Counted from the first letter of the stretch, positions 34,999 through 43,911 are shown. The stretch: DNA of 64,000 bases from Micromonospora sp. PLK6-60 (GCF_019890675.1 NZ_JAIOAA010000001.1:248001-312000); one strand, 5' to 3'. Numbers and translations are program-made. Notes: generated from the sequence alone by a model not told the origin.

Positions 34999-37900
34999 GG
35001 TCGCACCACCGGGGCGCGGACCGCCCCGGCCGGGCCGCTGGCGGCCCGCTCCTGGTCGAGCACCATCAGGATGAACCGGGCGCCCTCCGGCCCGCCGACG
35101 GACTGGGTAAGCATGGCCTCCCGCTCGATGTGGGCGAGCACCGGTTCGAGGGCCTTCTGGATGATCCGGCCCAGCACCTCGGTCATCAGGATCTCGGTGA
35201 TGAACGCCTGGAGCAGGTCGCGGGAGGCGGCCTCGATGATCTGCCGGCTGATCCGCCGGGCCACGTACCCGCGGGCGGCGCGCAGGCCGGAGCGGAGCCC
35301 GGCGCGCAGGGCGACCCGGCCGCCGCGCGCGACCGCGCCGCCGATGGTGCCGGCCTCGGGCACCAGGGACAGCGCCAGCCCGAGGTACGCGGCGAACAGC
35401 TCCGCCTCCACCTCGGCGCGGGTCAGCACCAGCTCCGGGTCGAGCATCGAGCCGTAGAGGCGTTCCCGTTCCCTGGCGTGCCGCACCTCGTTGGCGGCCA
35501 CCGCCACGCCGGCCAGGAAGCCGAGTGGCGGGCAGAGCACCGACAGCAGCACGATGCCCACGTTGAGCCCGAAACCGATCAGCTCCTCTCGGCCGAGTTC
35601 CGCGCTGAACAGCGCGTCGATGCCGAGGGCGTAGAACGAGTCGCCGGCGAAGAACTCGCCCAGTTCCTGGTGCACCACCAGGTGGACGCCCTGCAGGGCG
35701 TAGCGGCTGCCGGGGACGGTGGCGGAGGGGATGTTGTCCCGGATCCGGCTGGCCCGGAAGGCGAACATGGCGTCGGCGCGGGCCTTGCCGATCATCTCGG
35801 TGTTGTTGTCGCTCATCTCCCTGAGCAGCCGGCGCAGCTCGCGGCGGATCGCGGTCGGGTCGGTGCGGAACCGCCAGATCACGTCGGGCAGGTTGGTGAC
35901 CTGCTTGACCAGCGGATCGATCCCCTCCGCCTGGCCGCGCTGCATCACCATCGCCTGTTCGAGCTCGGACTCGGTCCACATCACCCCGTGCGAGTCGCGG
36001 ATCCGGGTGACCCCGCCGGTGGTGACGATCTCGTCGGCGGCGCCGGGGGTGGTGAACGCCGACTCGGCCGCGAGGAACGCCCCGGACAGCGCCCGGGCGG
36101 CGCCGAACCAGGCGGTGGCCGGGTTGGCCGCGGAGGCGGCGGCGACGGCGCCGCCGGCGTACCCGGTGTGGTCCTGGATCCAGGTGGCGGTGCCGTGCCG
36201 GCGCAGCAGGTCCCGCAGCCGCTGGAGTTCGACGTAGCCGGAGAGTTGGGAGACCAGCAGCCGTTCGAAGATCGGCGCGTACCGGTCGAAGTTGGTGATC
36301 CGGGCGTTGATCCCGGTGCGGGAGCTGAGCAGCAGTTGCAGCAGCATCGCCTGGCTGCCGGTGACCAGGATCTGCCCGACGGCCGACTCGGTGGCCGGGG
36401 TGAACTCGTGCAGGAAGTGCAGGTCCCAGGAGGCCGGGGAGTCGATCCAGCCGCCGCGCACCTTGGCCCAGTGCTCCGGCTGCTCGTAGGTGCGCATCAC
36501 GGCCAGGGCGAGCTGGTGCAGCTTCGGCACCACTCCGGCCAGGTGCCGGAGGAACTGCACGGCGGGCGAGGCGACCGGGCGGAAGTTCAGCGATCCCAGC
36601 GCGCCGTTGCCCTCGGGGGTCGGCTGGGTGAACCCGTCGCGCTCGGTCACGCTGATGTACGCGCTGATCGAGGCGGCCCGGTCGAACAGCGCCTCGGCGG
36701 CCTGGAGACAGAAGTTCGCCGGGTACTGGCAGATCTTGCCCATCTGGAGCCGGAACGCGATGTCCTCCATGACCCGGCGCAGCCCGTCGCCGGCCGGGCC
36801 CAGGTCGGTCAGGGACGGTTCGCCGTTGAACGCGGCGCAGCCGCGCGGCTCGCCGCGGGGCAGGCCGGGGCGGCGGACCACCGGGAACCGGCTGGCCTCC
36901 TGCTCCGGCGGGGCCGGCGGCGCGGGGGGCGCGGTCGGGTCGTAGACGAAGGACCCACCACCGGAGCCGCTGCCGATGCCGACGCTGGGGCCGCCCGCGC
37001 CGCCGGAGTCGCCGTCGCCGCCACCCGCGCCGCTGCCGCCCGCGCCGGTCGCACCGCCGGTCCCGCCCGTGCCGCCCGTGCCGCCGGTCCCGCCCGTGCC
37101 GCCGGTGCCGCCGGTCCCGCCGGTGCCGCCCCCACCGCTGCTGGCGGCGTCCCCGCCGGCTCGCCGGCGCGGGCCTTCCACGGTGACCGGCAGCAGGTTC
37201 GCGGTACCGGTCCAGTGCAGGCCGGCGTCGGTGCTCTCGGTGCTGACCAGCATCATGAACGACCCGCCGAGGCGGACCACGACCAGCGAGGTGGGCGCGG
37301 TGCCGCCGGTGCCGGCCAGCACCCCGTCGACCCGCCGGACCACCTCGGCGTCCACCGCGGCGTCGACCCGCCGCTGGTACTCGTCGTTGCTGGTGGTCTC
37401 GCCCTGCGGCTGGGCCCGCATGACCCGGGCCCGGATGTCGGGGCCCATCAGGTCGGCGGTGGCGGCGACCAGGGCGGCCCGGTCGGTGATGGGTTGGCGG
37501 GTGGCGGTGCCGGGCACCGCGGGCGGGTCGGACGGCCGTTCCTCGAAGGGCGGGACCCGGCCGGGGACCAGGACCAGCTCCCCAAAGCCGGGGAAGGAGA
37601 AGGTCGTCCACGGGGTGGTGAAGATGACCACCGCCCAGGCGGGGTGACCGGACCGGTCGGTGGTCTTGACGATGATGCCGCGCGGCGCGTCGGCGGGCAG
37701 CGGGCCGAACTGCCGGACCGCCTCGCGGATCACGTCCATCAGGTGATCCCGCAGGTAGCCGGCCGGGCGGAGCACCCAGTCGTGCACCACCGGGACGACC
37801 ACTGCCGGCTCGTCGCTGAAGTCGATCACCTCGGGCGCGCCGCCGCCCTGGTAGGACGGGATCTCGTAGGTGCGCAGCAGGGCGCTCTCCCGGGCCGGGT

Positions 37901-38249
37901 CGGCCACCTCGGCGGCGGGCTCGCTCAGCGGGAGCACCACGCCCTCGGGCAGGCCGGGATCGAGCCGGGCCGCGTCGACCGCGTCGGCGACCACCGCGCG
38001 CAGCCGGGCCTCGAGGTCGCGCCGGGCCGGCCCGGGCACCCCGGCCGCGGCGTCGCCCGTCCAGGTGAAGACCGGGTCGAGGGTACGCACGCCGAGGTAG
38101 CCGCCGCGCGGCTCGATCGCCTCCCGGCGGGACCGGTCCAGGGCGCGGGCCAGCGCCAGGGCCAGCGCCTCGGCGACCTGGTCGGGGCGGTGCGCCAGCG
38201 ACCGCGGGTCGAGGCGTACCCGCACGGGGATGCGCACCTGCACCGGCAC
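34995..38249 (-). CDS. 1084-residue protein in the tape-measure slot, with Gly-rich linker
   Basis: The largest gene of the operon. Residues 1-360 form a globular domain of unknown type; 371-433 are a flexible Gly/Thr/Ala/Ser linker built from repeated GGT; 450-880 are largely helical; 890-920 form a strongly hydrophobic stretch (LIGFGLNVGIVLLSVLCPPLGF) followed by a basic region; the last ~150 residues are helical. It follows a small gene that follows the tube gene, the position of the tape measure protein T in P2, and tape measures often carry hydrophobic segments. A pore-forming cargo is the other reading. GTG start, 3 bases after the 84-residue gene. Confidence 0.6.
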   Translation of the reverse strand: MPVQVRIPVRVRLDPRSLAHRPDQVAEALALALARALDRSRREAIEPRGGYLGVRTLDPVFTWTGDAAAGVPGPARRDLEARLRAVVADAVDAARLDPGLPEGVVLPLSEPAAEVADPARESALLRTYEIPSYQGGGAPEVIDFSDEPAVVVPVVHDWVLRPAGYLRDHLMDVIREAVRQFGPLPADAPRGIIVKTTDRSGHPAWAVVIFTTPWTTFSFPGFGELVLVPGRVPPFEERPSDPPAVPGTATRQPITDRAALVAATADLMGPDIRARVMRAQPQGETTSNDEYQRRVDAAVDAEVVRRVDGVLAGTGGTAPTSLVVVRLGGSFMMLVSTESTDAGLHWTGTANLLPVTVEGPRRRAGGDAASSGGGGTGGTGGTGGTGGTGGTGGTGGTGGATGAGGSGAGGGDGDSGGAGGPSVGIGSGSGGGSFVYDPTAPPAPPAPPEQEASRFPVVRRPGLPRGEPRGCAAFNGEPSLTDLGPAGDGLRRVMEDIAFRLQMGKICQYPANFCLQAAEALFDRAASISAYISVTERDGFTQPTPEGNGALGSLNFRPVASPAVQFLRHLAGVVPKLHQLALAVMRTYEQPEHWAKVRGGWIDSPASWDLHFLHEFTPATESAVGQILVTGSQAMLLQLLLSSRTGINARITNFDRYAPIFERLLVSQLSGYVELQRLRDLLRRHGTATWIQDHTGYAGGAVAAASAANPATAWFGAARALSGAFLAAESAFTTPGAADEIVTTGGVTRIRDSHGVMWTESELEQAMVMQRGQAEGIDPLVKQVTNLPDVIWRFRTDPTAIRRELRRLLREMSDNNTEMIGKARADAMFAFRASRIRDNIPSATVPGSRYALQGVHLVVHQELGEFFAGDSFYALGIDALFSAELGREELIGFGLNVGIVLLSVLCPPLGFLAGVAVAANEVRHARERERLYGSMLDPELVLTRAEVEAELFAAYLGLALSLVPEAGTIGGAVARGGRVALRAGLRSGLRAARGYVARRISRQIIEAASRDLLQAFITEILMTEVLGRIIQKALEPVLAHIEREAMLTQSVGGPEGARFILMVLDQERAASGPAGAVRAPVVRP
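36951..37139 (-). repeat. GGT-codon repeat encoding the Gly-rich linker
   Basis: Nine-base near-repeats on the minus strand (Gly-Gly-Thr codons) code for residues 371-433 of the 1084-residue protein. The array is prone to length change and could confuse sequence assembly, but the frame stays open throughout. Confidence 0.8.
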
Positions 38250-38252
38250 CGG

Positions 38253-38507
38253 TCACACCCGCCCTTCGAGGTGTTCGGCGAGGCGGCTGAGCGCCAGGTC
38301 GGCGAGGGCGTCCGGGTCCAGCTCGACGCCGGCCGCCACCACCTCGATCTCGACCGGGAAGTGGTACGAGATCGTCGCCCGGTCGTCCTCGGCCACCCGC
38401 TCGGCCTCGGCCTCGCTGCCGGCGGCGGGCAGCACCAGTTCGCCCGCGTGCACCAGCGCCAGCCCGGTACGCGTCACCCGGGCCGCACGTGCCTCACCGG
38501 TCGCCAC
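38253..38507 (-). CDS. Small particle protein in the GpE (tape-measure chaperone) slot
   Basis: An 84-residue acidic protein between the tube-like and 1084-residue genes. P2 has the ~90-residue GpE in exactly this place, a chaperone for the tape measure. It contains ALVHAGELVLPAAGSEAEAE, a beta turn with an acidic tail, and then a helical C-terminus (LDPDALADLALSRLAEHLE). I do not recognise a domain. No frameshift-derived longer product like P2 E+E' is evident. GTG start; 3 bases separate it from the next gene. Confidence 0.55.
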   Translation of the reverse strand: MATGEARAARVTRTGLALVHAGELVLPAAGSEAEAERVAEDDRATISYHFPVEIEVVAAGVELDPDALADLALSRLAEHLEGRV

Positions 38508-38534
38508 CGGCGTCCTCCCTCCGCTGTGGACGGC

Positions 38535-38966
38535 TCACCGGGGCAGCGTCGACTTGTCGCCGACCTTCGGGTCCACCTCGGCGCCGAGGCTGAACCCGCT
38601 GAAGGTGGCGGCCGGCGCGCCGGAGATGGTGGCGGTGCTCGGGGTCGCGCTGGTGATCAGGCAGTCGCGCAGCACGAACGACGAGAACGACCAGTCGTCG
38701 CCGGTGTGCTCCAGCAGCGAGATGTCGAACAGTTGCCCGTCGAGGGCGAGTTTGGTGAGCCGGCCGGCGACGTCCCCGATCGCCTTCACCGTCATGGTGA
38801 AGTTCATCGTCACCGGGGCGTAGATGGCGCCCATGTGGGTCACCTCGCACGAGTGCAGCGCCTCGACGTTGAGCGAGAACGACGGGGTGAACGAGTCGAT
38901 CGGGCTGATCAGGAACGTGTCCGAGTCCTTCGTGTACTGGACGGCGAGTCGGGTCTTCCACTCCAT
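38535..38966 (-). CDS. Probable tail tube protein
   Basis: A 143-residue, beta-rich protein directly after the sheath gene (13 bases), the normal place for the inner tube subunit (FII in P2, Afp1 or Afp5 in eCIS). Features that fit are the FTPSFSLNVEALHSCEVTHMGAIYAPVTMNFTMTVKAI region, comparable to the tube-fold strands that stack rings, and an acidic-to-Ser/Thr C-terminus. The classical T4 gp19 N-terminal motif is absent, so assignment rests on size, strand pattern and position. Confidence 0.6.
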   Translation of the reverse strand: MEWKTRLAVQYTKDSDTFLISPIDSFTPSFSLNVEALHSCEVTHMGAIYAPVTMNFTMTVKAIGDVAGRLTKLALDGQLFDISLLEHTGDDWSFSSFVLRDCLITSATPSTATISGAPAATFSGFSLGAEVDPKVGDKSTLPR

Positions 38967-38979
38967 GGCGGGTTTCTCC

Positions 38980-40152
38980 TCAGAACTTGGCGACGAGCGT
39001 GACCAGCAGCCGGCTCACCGCGGGCCCGTAGGTGACCGTGACGACCAGGTCCACCGTGCGGTCGGCCCGGGCGGCGGTGACGATCGCGTTGTCGGTGGTG
39101 TCCCGGGCCGACTCCGGCAGGCTGAGGATGTCCAGCACCGGGATCTGCACCGTGTAGTCGTCGATCACCGCGGACCGCTTCAGCGGGCCGAGGATCCCCT
39201 CCACCTGGGTCTTGAGCAGGGTCATGCCGGGCTTGGTGATCCGCGCGTCGCCGATCAGCCCGATCAGCCCGGCGCGCAGCATGAACTTGATCTGGTCGAG
39301 GGTGCGGACCAGGTCCACGTACATCAGGCTGGCATCGGTGGTGAACAGCCGGCCGTCGGCGAAGTGCAGGCTCTCACCGACGATCATGTCGGGGTCGATC
39401 AGCGGCACGATGTCCGCCTCGGAGAGGCCCTTGATCTCGGCCGGGCTGTACTGCCGGGCGATCGGGACGGCCAACCCGCGGACCTTCTTCAGCACGATGC
39501 TGTAGTGCACCGGCAGCCCGGCCACCGCGGCCATCGCGGCGGTGGCGGCGTCGCCGTCGACGCCCCGGGCGGCGACCATCATCATCCGGCTGGTGCTGCT
39601 CTTGAGCCCGGCGACGGCGGCCACGGTGTCCGCCACGTAGGTCGGGCTCTTCGTGGCGGCCGGGTCGGTCATGGCGAAGCCGATCCGGGCCTGCCCGGCC
39701 GCCGACATCGACTCCACGTGCGCCTTGAGCGCGTGCAGGCCGGTGGGCGGGTTCGCCCCGGCGGCCGGGTTGCCGACGGTCGCCTCGTTGGCCAGCGACA
39801 CCATGGTGACGTCGTCGGCGGCCTCCAGGCCACCGAGCGCGGCGGCGTAGTCGTCGCCGGAGACCTTGACGCCGTACACCTTGGCCGGGCGCGGGTCCTG
39901 CGACAGCGCCAGCTCCAGCGAGTTGTAGAGGGCGTTGCGGACGACGTTGCCGGCGTTGCGGCGGGCGAAGTTGGTGACCGCGTCGTCGAGGGTCTCGATC
40001 CGCACCGGGGTGTTGGCCGCGGCGGCGCCGCCGTCGGCGTTCGCGGGGGCCTTGCCGACCACGGCGACGACGCCGGGTGAGCGCTGCGCCAGCGGCGGCG
40101 CCGGTGGCACGATCCTGACCTCGATGTACGGGAAAGCTGCGGTTACTGGCAC
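38980..40152 (-). CDS. Contractile tail sheath protein
   Basis: A 390-residue sheath subunit. The N-terminus FPYIEVRIVPPAPPLAQRSPGVVAVVGKAP matches the entry of phage sheath proteins (the 'PGV...FVG.A..GP' motif), followed by the LDDAVTNFARRNAGNVVRNALYNSLELAL segment, KVYGVKVSGDDYAAALGGLEAADDVTMVSL and the domain IV end (GLIGLIGDARITKPGMTLLKTQVEGIL, YTVQIP) that joins neighbours in the handshake. It is short for the family, so the variable surface domain is small. The GTG start has GGGAGGAC upstream. One sheath gene only, while eCIS often carry two or three. Confidence 0.85.
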   Translation of the reverse strand: MPVTAAFPYIEVRIVPPAPPLAQRSPGVVAVVGKAPANADGGAAAANTPVRIETLDDAVTNFARRNAGNVVRNALYNSLELALSQDPRPAKVYGVKVSGDDYAAALGGLEAADDVTMVSLANEATVGNPAAGANPPTGLHALKAHVESMSAAGQARIGFAMTDPAATKSPTYVADTVAAVAGLKSSTSRMMMVAARGVDGDAATAAMAAVAGLPVHYSIVLKKVRGLAVPIARQYSPAEIKGLSEADIVPLIDPDMIVGESLHFADGRLFTTDASLMYVDLVRTLDQIKFMLRAGLIGLIGDARITKPGMTLLKTQVEGILGPLKRSAVIDDYTVQIPVLDILSLPESARDTTDNAIVTAARADRTVDLVVTVTYGPAVSRLLVTLVAKF

Positions 40153-40192
40153 GGGTCCTCCCAGCGGATGCGGTGCTCTGGTCTTCGGGTGG

Positions 40193-41143
40193 TCAGGGCC
40201 CGGGCGCGGGCACGGCGGCCAGTCCGACGCCCTCGGTGGCGAGCCACCGGCCGGCCCGGGCGTACCGGTCGGCGCGCCGCTGCTGGGGGCTGCCGGTCTC
40301 GCCGCCGGGCCAGGCGGTGTCGTCGAACGTGGTGTCCGGCACGATCCAGACGGCGACCACCCGGTGCCGCCGCCGGACGTCGTCGGTGGCCGGCACCTCC
40401 AGTCCCAGCTCCTCGGCCCGGCTGCGGGCCAGCCGGCTCTGCACCAGCAGGTCGGCCACGGAGAAGCCGGCCGCGCGGACGAACACCGCGGCGGCGAACG
40501 GCAACCGCCGCGGCGTCGGCGTGGCGGCCGGCGGGGGCGCGTAGCGCAGTTGGACGGTCGCCGTGCCCGCCTGGCCACGGACCCGGGTGACCAGGTCGGA
40601 GACGCTGCCGGCGCCGGTGGCGACGAGCAGCCGGTCCAGGTGCGCGTCGGTGAACGCGGCCGGCTGGTCCAGGCCGGCGCGCACCCGGGCCGCCAGCCGG
40701 CTGCGCCGCTCGGCCTCCAGCACCGTCGGGTCGGTGGGCAGCGCGCCGAGGTCGGCGACGATGTCCGGGTCGACGTCGAAGGAGGGCAGCGCCATCTCCA
40801 GCGCCTCGACCCGGTCCCGGGCGGCGGCGGTGCGGACCACCAGGCCGCCGCGCCACAGTGCGTCGACGCGCAGCGGCGCCGGCCCGAGGCCGTGCAGCCG
40901 CAGCCGCAGTTCGGTGCGTTCGTGCCCGCCGGCGCCCATCCACTCGCCCTCGGCGAGGGTGACCTGCGGGGTCACGTACCCGACGGTGAGCTGGTCGAAG
41001 ACCGCCGCGTAGGGCGGGCCGACCGGCATCGCCTCGGTGTCGTAGGCGGCGGCCACCAGGTTGGCCAGCGCGTCGTCGTCGAGGATCCCGGCGCGGGTGG
41101 CCGGGTCGCCGAGCCGGACGAGCACGGAGTCCACGAAGTCCAC
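40193..41143 (-). CDS. Unknown first gene of the particle operon
   Basis: A 316-residue soluble protein without a family I recognise. It has a mixed alpha/beta N-terminal half (RLRLHGLGPAPLRVDALWRGGLVVRTAAARDRVEAL) and a basic C-terminal part with an SRLARSRAEELGLEV helix and the segment VVAVWIVPDTTFDDTAWPGG. The GTG start has GGGGAG upstream. As the first gene, before the sheath, it occupies the place where some contractile systems have a terminator or a regulator, but the sequence does not say which. The gap to the sheath gene is 40 bases. Confidence 0.55.
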   Translation of the reverse strand: MDFVDSVLVRLGDPATRAGILDDDALANLVAAAYDTEAMPVGPPYAAVFDQLTVGYVTPQVTLAEGEWMGAGGHERTELRLRLHGLGPAPLRVDALWRGGLVVRTAAARDRVEALEMALPSFDVDPDIVADLGALPTDPTVLEAERRSRLAARVRAGLDQPAAFTDAHLDRLLVATGAGSVSDLVTRVRGQAGTATVQLRYAPPPAATPTPRRLPFAAAVFVRAAGFSVADLLVQSRLARSRAEELGLEVPATDDVRRRHRVVAVWIVPDTTFDDTAWPGGETGSPQQRRADRYARAGRWLATEGVGLAAVPAPGP

Positions 41144-41466
41144 GCCGCTCCCCTCGATGCCGGGCCGTACAGGGCAGAGGATGGCGGGCTGGGTGTCTCG
41201 TGATCGTCACCGGTCGCGTCGCGGTGCCGTCGCCGTACCGTCACCACCGCGTCGACCGGCCGGTCAGGGCGCCGGCGCCCACCGTGGACCTGACCGGAAT
41301 CGGCCACCGGCGACGGTGGACGGCGACGGTCGGCCGGTGGGTCGGCCGCCGATCGCCGGGCCGGGGCTTCAATCTCGGCGGGGGCGGGCGGTAGCGTGGC
41401 GCCACGCGTGTCCGCCGGCGGCTTTCGCCGGCCGCGGCTGGCGTTCGACGGTACGGAGGATGGCGG
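41144..41466. promoter_or_regulatory. Divergent intergenic region between the particle operon and the DivIVA-like gene
   Basis: The 323 bases carry no gene that I can support. The promoter of the 14-gene operon must lie in the left part, where I see no strong box. On the right, TAGCGT at 41392-41397 is a good -10 for the DivIVA-like gene, and a perfect 14-base palindrome, GCGTGGCGCCACGC (41394-41407), overlaps it. Confidence 0.5.
41394..41407. promoter_or_regulatory. Perfect 14-base palindrome at the DivIVA-like promoter
   Basis: GCGTGGCGCCACGC is its own reverse complement and overlaps the last bases of the -10 box TAGCGT, a good site for a dimeric repressor. No regulator is known for it. 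Confidence 0.45.
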
Positions 41467-42948
41467 ATGTCCCACGGCGAGGAGCCGTTCACGGTACGCG
41501 ACGACAGCGGGTCGCGGCCGGCTTTCGATCTCACCTTGCGCGGCTACGACAAGCGGCAGGTGGAGCGGCACGTGGAGCAGCTGGACCAGCAGCTCGCCCG
41601 GCTCACCGCGGAGCGGGAGCGGACGTCGGCGCGGGTCACCGAGCTGACCGGCCAGGTGCAGCGGCTGCAGGCCGAGGTGACCGAGGCGCGGCAGCGGGCG
41701 CCCCAGGTGGAGCGGGCCTCGTTCCGTGACCTGGGTCCGATGGTGGACCAGATCCTCGACCTCGCCGAGCGGCAGGCCGGCCAGATCACCCAGTCGGCGT
41801 CCGAGCGGGCCGAGAAGCTGCACGCCGAGGCGGAGAAGGTGCTGGCCGAGGCGCGGGAGCGGGGCGCGGAGACGCTGCGCGAGGCGGAGGAGCAGCTGGC
41901 CGCCCGGCGGGCCGAGCAGGACCGGGCCGACGAGGAGCGGCGGGCGGCGGCCGAGGCGGAGCTGGCCGAGGCGCGGGAGCGGGCGGAGCAGCTGCGTGCC
42001 GACGGCGAGGCCGCGCACGAGCGCGCCCAGCAGGAGGCCAAGCGGATCAGTGAGCAGAGCGCGCGCCAGATCACCCAGACCCGGGCGGCCAGCGAGGCGC
42101 TGACCAAGGCGGCGCGGACGCAGATCCAGCAGGAGATCCAGGCGGCCCGTACGCAGAGCCAGCAGGAGCTGGCGCAGTGGCGGGCGAACGTGGAGAAGGA
42201 GCTGGACGAGCGGCGGGCCGCCGCGGAGCAGGAGCTGACCGACGCGCGGCTCGCGGCCGAGCAGGAGATGGCCAACCAGCACAGCGCCGCCGAGCAGCAG
42301 ATGACCACGCTGATCGCCGAGGCGCAGCAGTACTCCACCGAGGTCCGCCAGCGCGCCGACGAGCAGGCCACCCTGCTGCACGAGCAGCTCGCCTCGGTGC
42401 AGCAGGAGCTGGGCGAGCGGCAGCAGACGTTGAACCAGGTGCGGGCCGAGCTGGAGGTGGGCCAGGAGCAGTTGGCCCGGCTCCGGGAGGACGAGTCCAC
42501 CGTCGGGCGGGAGCTGGCGCAGGCCCGGCAGCAGCTCGGCGACGTCCGGCGGGAGCTGGGTGGCGAGGTGGCCCGGCTGGAGGAGGCCCGCCGGGCGGCG
42601 GACCTCGCGGAGCGGCACGCCAAGGACGTCCGGGCCCGGGTCAGGGCCGAGGCGAAGCGGGTGGCGGACCTGGCCGCGGCGGCGGTGATGGCGGCCGCGG
42701 CGGGCGGCACGGAGACCGCGGAGTTCCCGGTGGTGGTGCCCCGGCGCGAGGCGGTGCCGGTGGGCGGGCCGGCCCGCGACGACGAGCCGGCGGAGCTGCG
42801 TGGCCTGGGGCCGGCGGTCGAGCCGATCGCGCTGCCCGGCCGTCCGGACGAGGCGCCGGCGCTGCCGGGCCGCTCCGACGAGCTGCCGACCGGCGAGGTG
42901 CCGGCGCAGCGGCGCGGGCCGCGCTCGGGGGTGGAACTGCCGGCCTGA
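41467..42948 (+). CDS. DivIVA-domain coiled-coil protein
   Basis: A 493-residue cytoplasmic protein. Residues ~18-60 (AFDLTLRGYDKRQVERHVEQLDQQLARL) are the DivIVA membrane-binding and dimerisation domain, followed by a coiled coil to about residue 405, very rich in Ala, Glu, Gln and Arg, and a Pro/Gly-rich disordered tail with the repeat LPGR(P/S)DE. This composition resembles the polarity and cytoskeletal proteins (DivIVA, Scy, FilP) that organise hyphal tips and the divisome in mycelial actinomycetes. Its divergence from the particle operon is probably coincidental. ATG start; the ribosome site GGAGGATGG is immediately upstream. Confidence 0.82.
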   Translation: MSHGEEPFTVRDDSGSRPAFDLTLRGYDKRQVERHVEQLDQQLARLTAERERTSARVTELTGQVQRLQAEVTEARQRAPQVERASFRDLGPMVDQILDLAERQAGQITQSASERAEKLHAEAEKVLAEARERGAETLREAEEQLAARRAEQDRADEERRAAAEAELAEARERAEQLRADGEAAHERAQQEAKRISEQSARQITQTRAASEALTKAARTQIQQEIQAARTQSQQELAQWRANVEKELDERRAAAEQELTDARLAAEQEMANQHSAAEQQMTTLIAEAQQYSTEVRQRADEQATLLHEQLASVQQELGERQQTLNQVRAELEVGQEQLARLREDESTVGRELAQARQQLGDVRRELGGEVARLEEARRAADLAERHAKDVRARVRAEAKRVADLAAAAVMAAAAGGTETAEFPVVVPRREAVPVGGPARDDEPAELRGLGPAVEPIALPGRPDEAPALPGRSDELPTGEVPAQRRGPRSGVELPA

Positions 42949-43035
42949 GGTGGCACGGCCCGCTGGGCGAAGCTCCTGCGGGCCGGCGTCGAAGGGCACT
43001 ACCGTCGGCTGCACGGTCGATCCCGAGGAGTTCGG

Positions 43036-43902
43036 ATGAGCAGCACAGGGGTGGCGCGGATGCCCGCGGCGTTCTTCGGGCACGGCAACCCGATGAACGC
43101 CTTGGAGGTCAACCGGTACACCTCGGCCTGGCGGGCCTTCGGCGCGGCGGTGCCGCGACCGCGGGCGATCCTGGTGATCTCCGCGCACTGGTACGTCGGC
43201 GCGACGGCGGTCACCGCGATGCCGCGTCCGCGCACCATCCACGACTTCTTCGGTTTTCCGCCGGAGCTGTTCGACGTGCGGTATCCGGCGCCGGGGCTAC
43301 CGGAGCTGGCCGAGGAGATCAGCGACGTGGTGCGTCCCACCTGGGTGGGTGCCGACCTGGACTCGTGGGGCATCGACCATGGCACGTGGTCGGTGCTGAC
43401 CCACGCCTTCCCGGACGCGGACGTGCCGGTGGTGCAGCTGAGCGTGAACGCGTTCAAGGATCTGGACTACCACCTCGACCTCGGTGCCCGGCTGGCGCCG
43501 TTGCGCGAGCGCGGCGTGCTGGTGGTCGCCAGCGGGAATGTGGTGCACAACCTGGGTGGGGTGGACCGTCGGCTGCCCGACGCCGGTTTCGACTGGGCGC
43601 GGCGCTTCGACGAGGCCGCCCGCGAGCTGCTGCGGGACGCGCCGACGGAGGCGGCGACGTTGGACGGTCACCGCGACTACCGGCTGGCGGTGCCGACGCC
43701 GGACCACTTCATCCCGTTGCTGTATCTGGCGGGGGTGGCCGGCGCGGCGGGCGAGCGGCCCGAGGTGCTGGTGGACGGGTACGCGTACGGTTCGCTGTCG
43801 ATGACCGCGTACACGGTGGGCATGACCTGCGTGACCGGTGACCAGCCGGCGGGTGCGCCGTCGTTGCCGGCGGACGTGCCGGCGGACTCGGCCAACATCT
43901 GA
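43036..43902 (+). CDS. Class III extradiol ring-cleavage dioxygenase (4,5-DOPA dioxygenase-like, YgiD)
   Basis: A 288-residue enzyme. [11 protein letters not shown] near residue 13 and [11 protein letters not shown] near 45 carry the metal-binding His residues of the LigB fold; [14 protein letters not shown] near 117 carries the catalytic His, and [11 protein letters not shown] near 168 completes the active site. Family members open catechol rings, for example L-DOPA to betalamic acid precursors, using Fe or Zn. It has GAGGAG upstream and stands alone, convergent with the GNAT gene. Substrate uncertain. Confidence 0.9.
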   Translation: MSSTGVARMPAAFFGHGNPMNALEVNRYTSAWRAFGAAVPRPRAILVISAHWYVGATAVTAMPRPRTIHDFFGFPPELFDVRYPAPGLPELAEEISDVVRPTWVGADLDSWGIDHGTWSVLTHAFPDADVPVVQLSVNAFKDLDYHLDLGARLAPLRERGVLVVASGNVVHNLGGVDRRLPDAGFDWARRFDEAARELLRDAPTEAATLDGHRDYRLAVPTPDHFIPLLYLAGVAGAAGERPEVLVDGYAYGSLSMTAYTVGMTCVTGDQPAGAPSLPADVPADSANI

Positions 43903-43911
43903 CCCGGGCGC

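Noticed and set aside
36951-37139. Short repeats that might suggest a CRISPR array
   Set aside because: They are in-frame GGT codons for a Gly-rich linker, with no spacers of fixed length.
24666-41143. Interpretation as a complete prophage or a type VI secretion locus
   Set aside because: There is no capsid, terminase, portal, lysis or integrase gene, and none of the T6SS membrane-complex proteins (TssJ, TssL, TssM) or ClpV is seen; flanks are ordinary genes.
41061-41729. Plus-strand open frame running from the particle operon into the DivIVA-like gene
   Set aside because: It has no domain, is rich in Arg/Gly/Ala and crosses a clear divergent promoter region.
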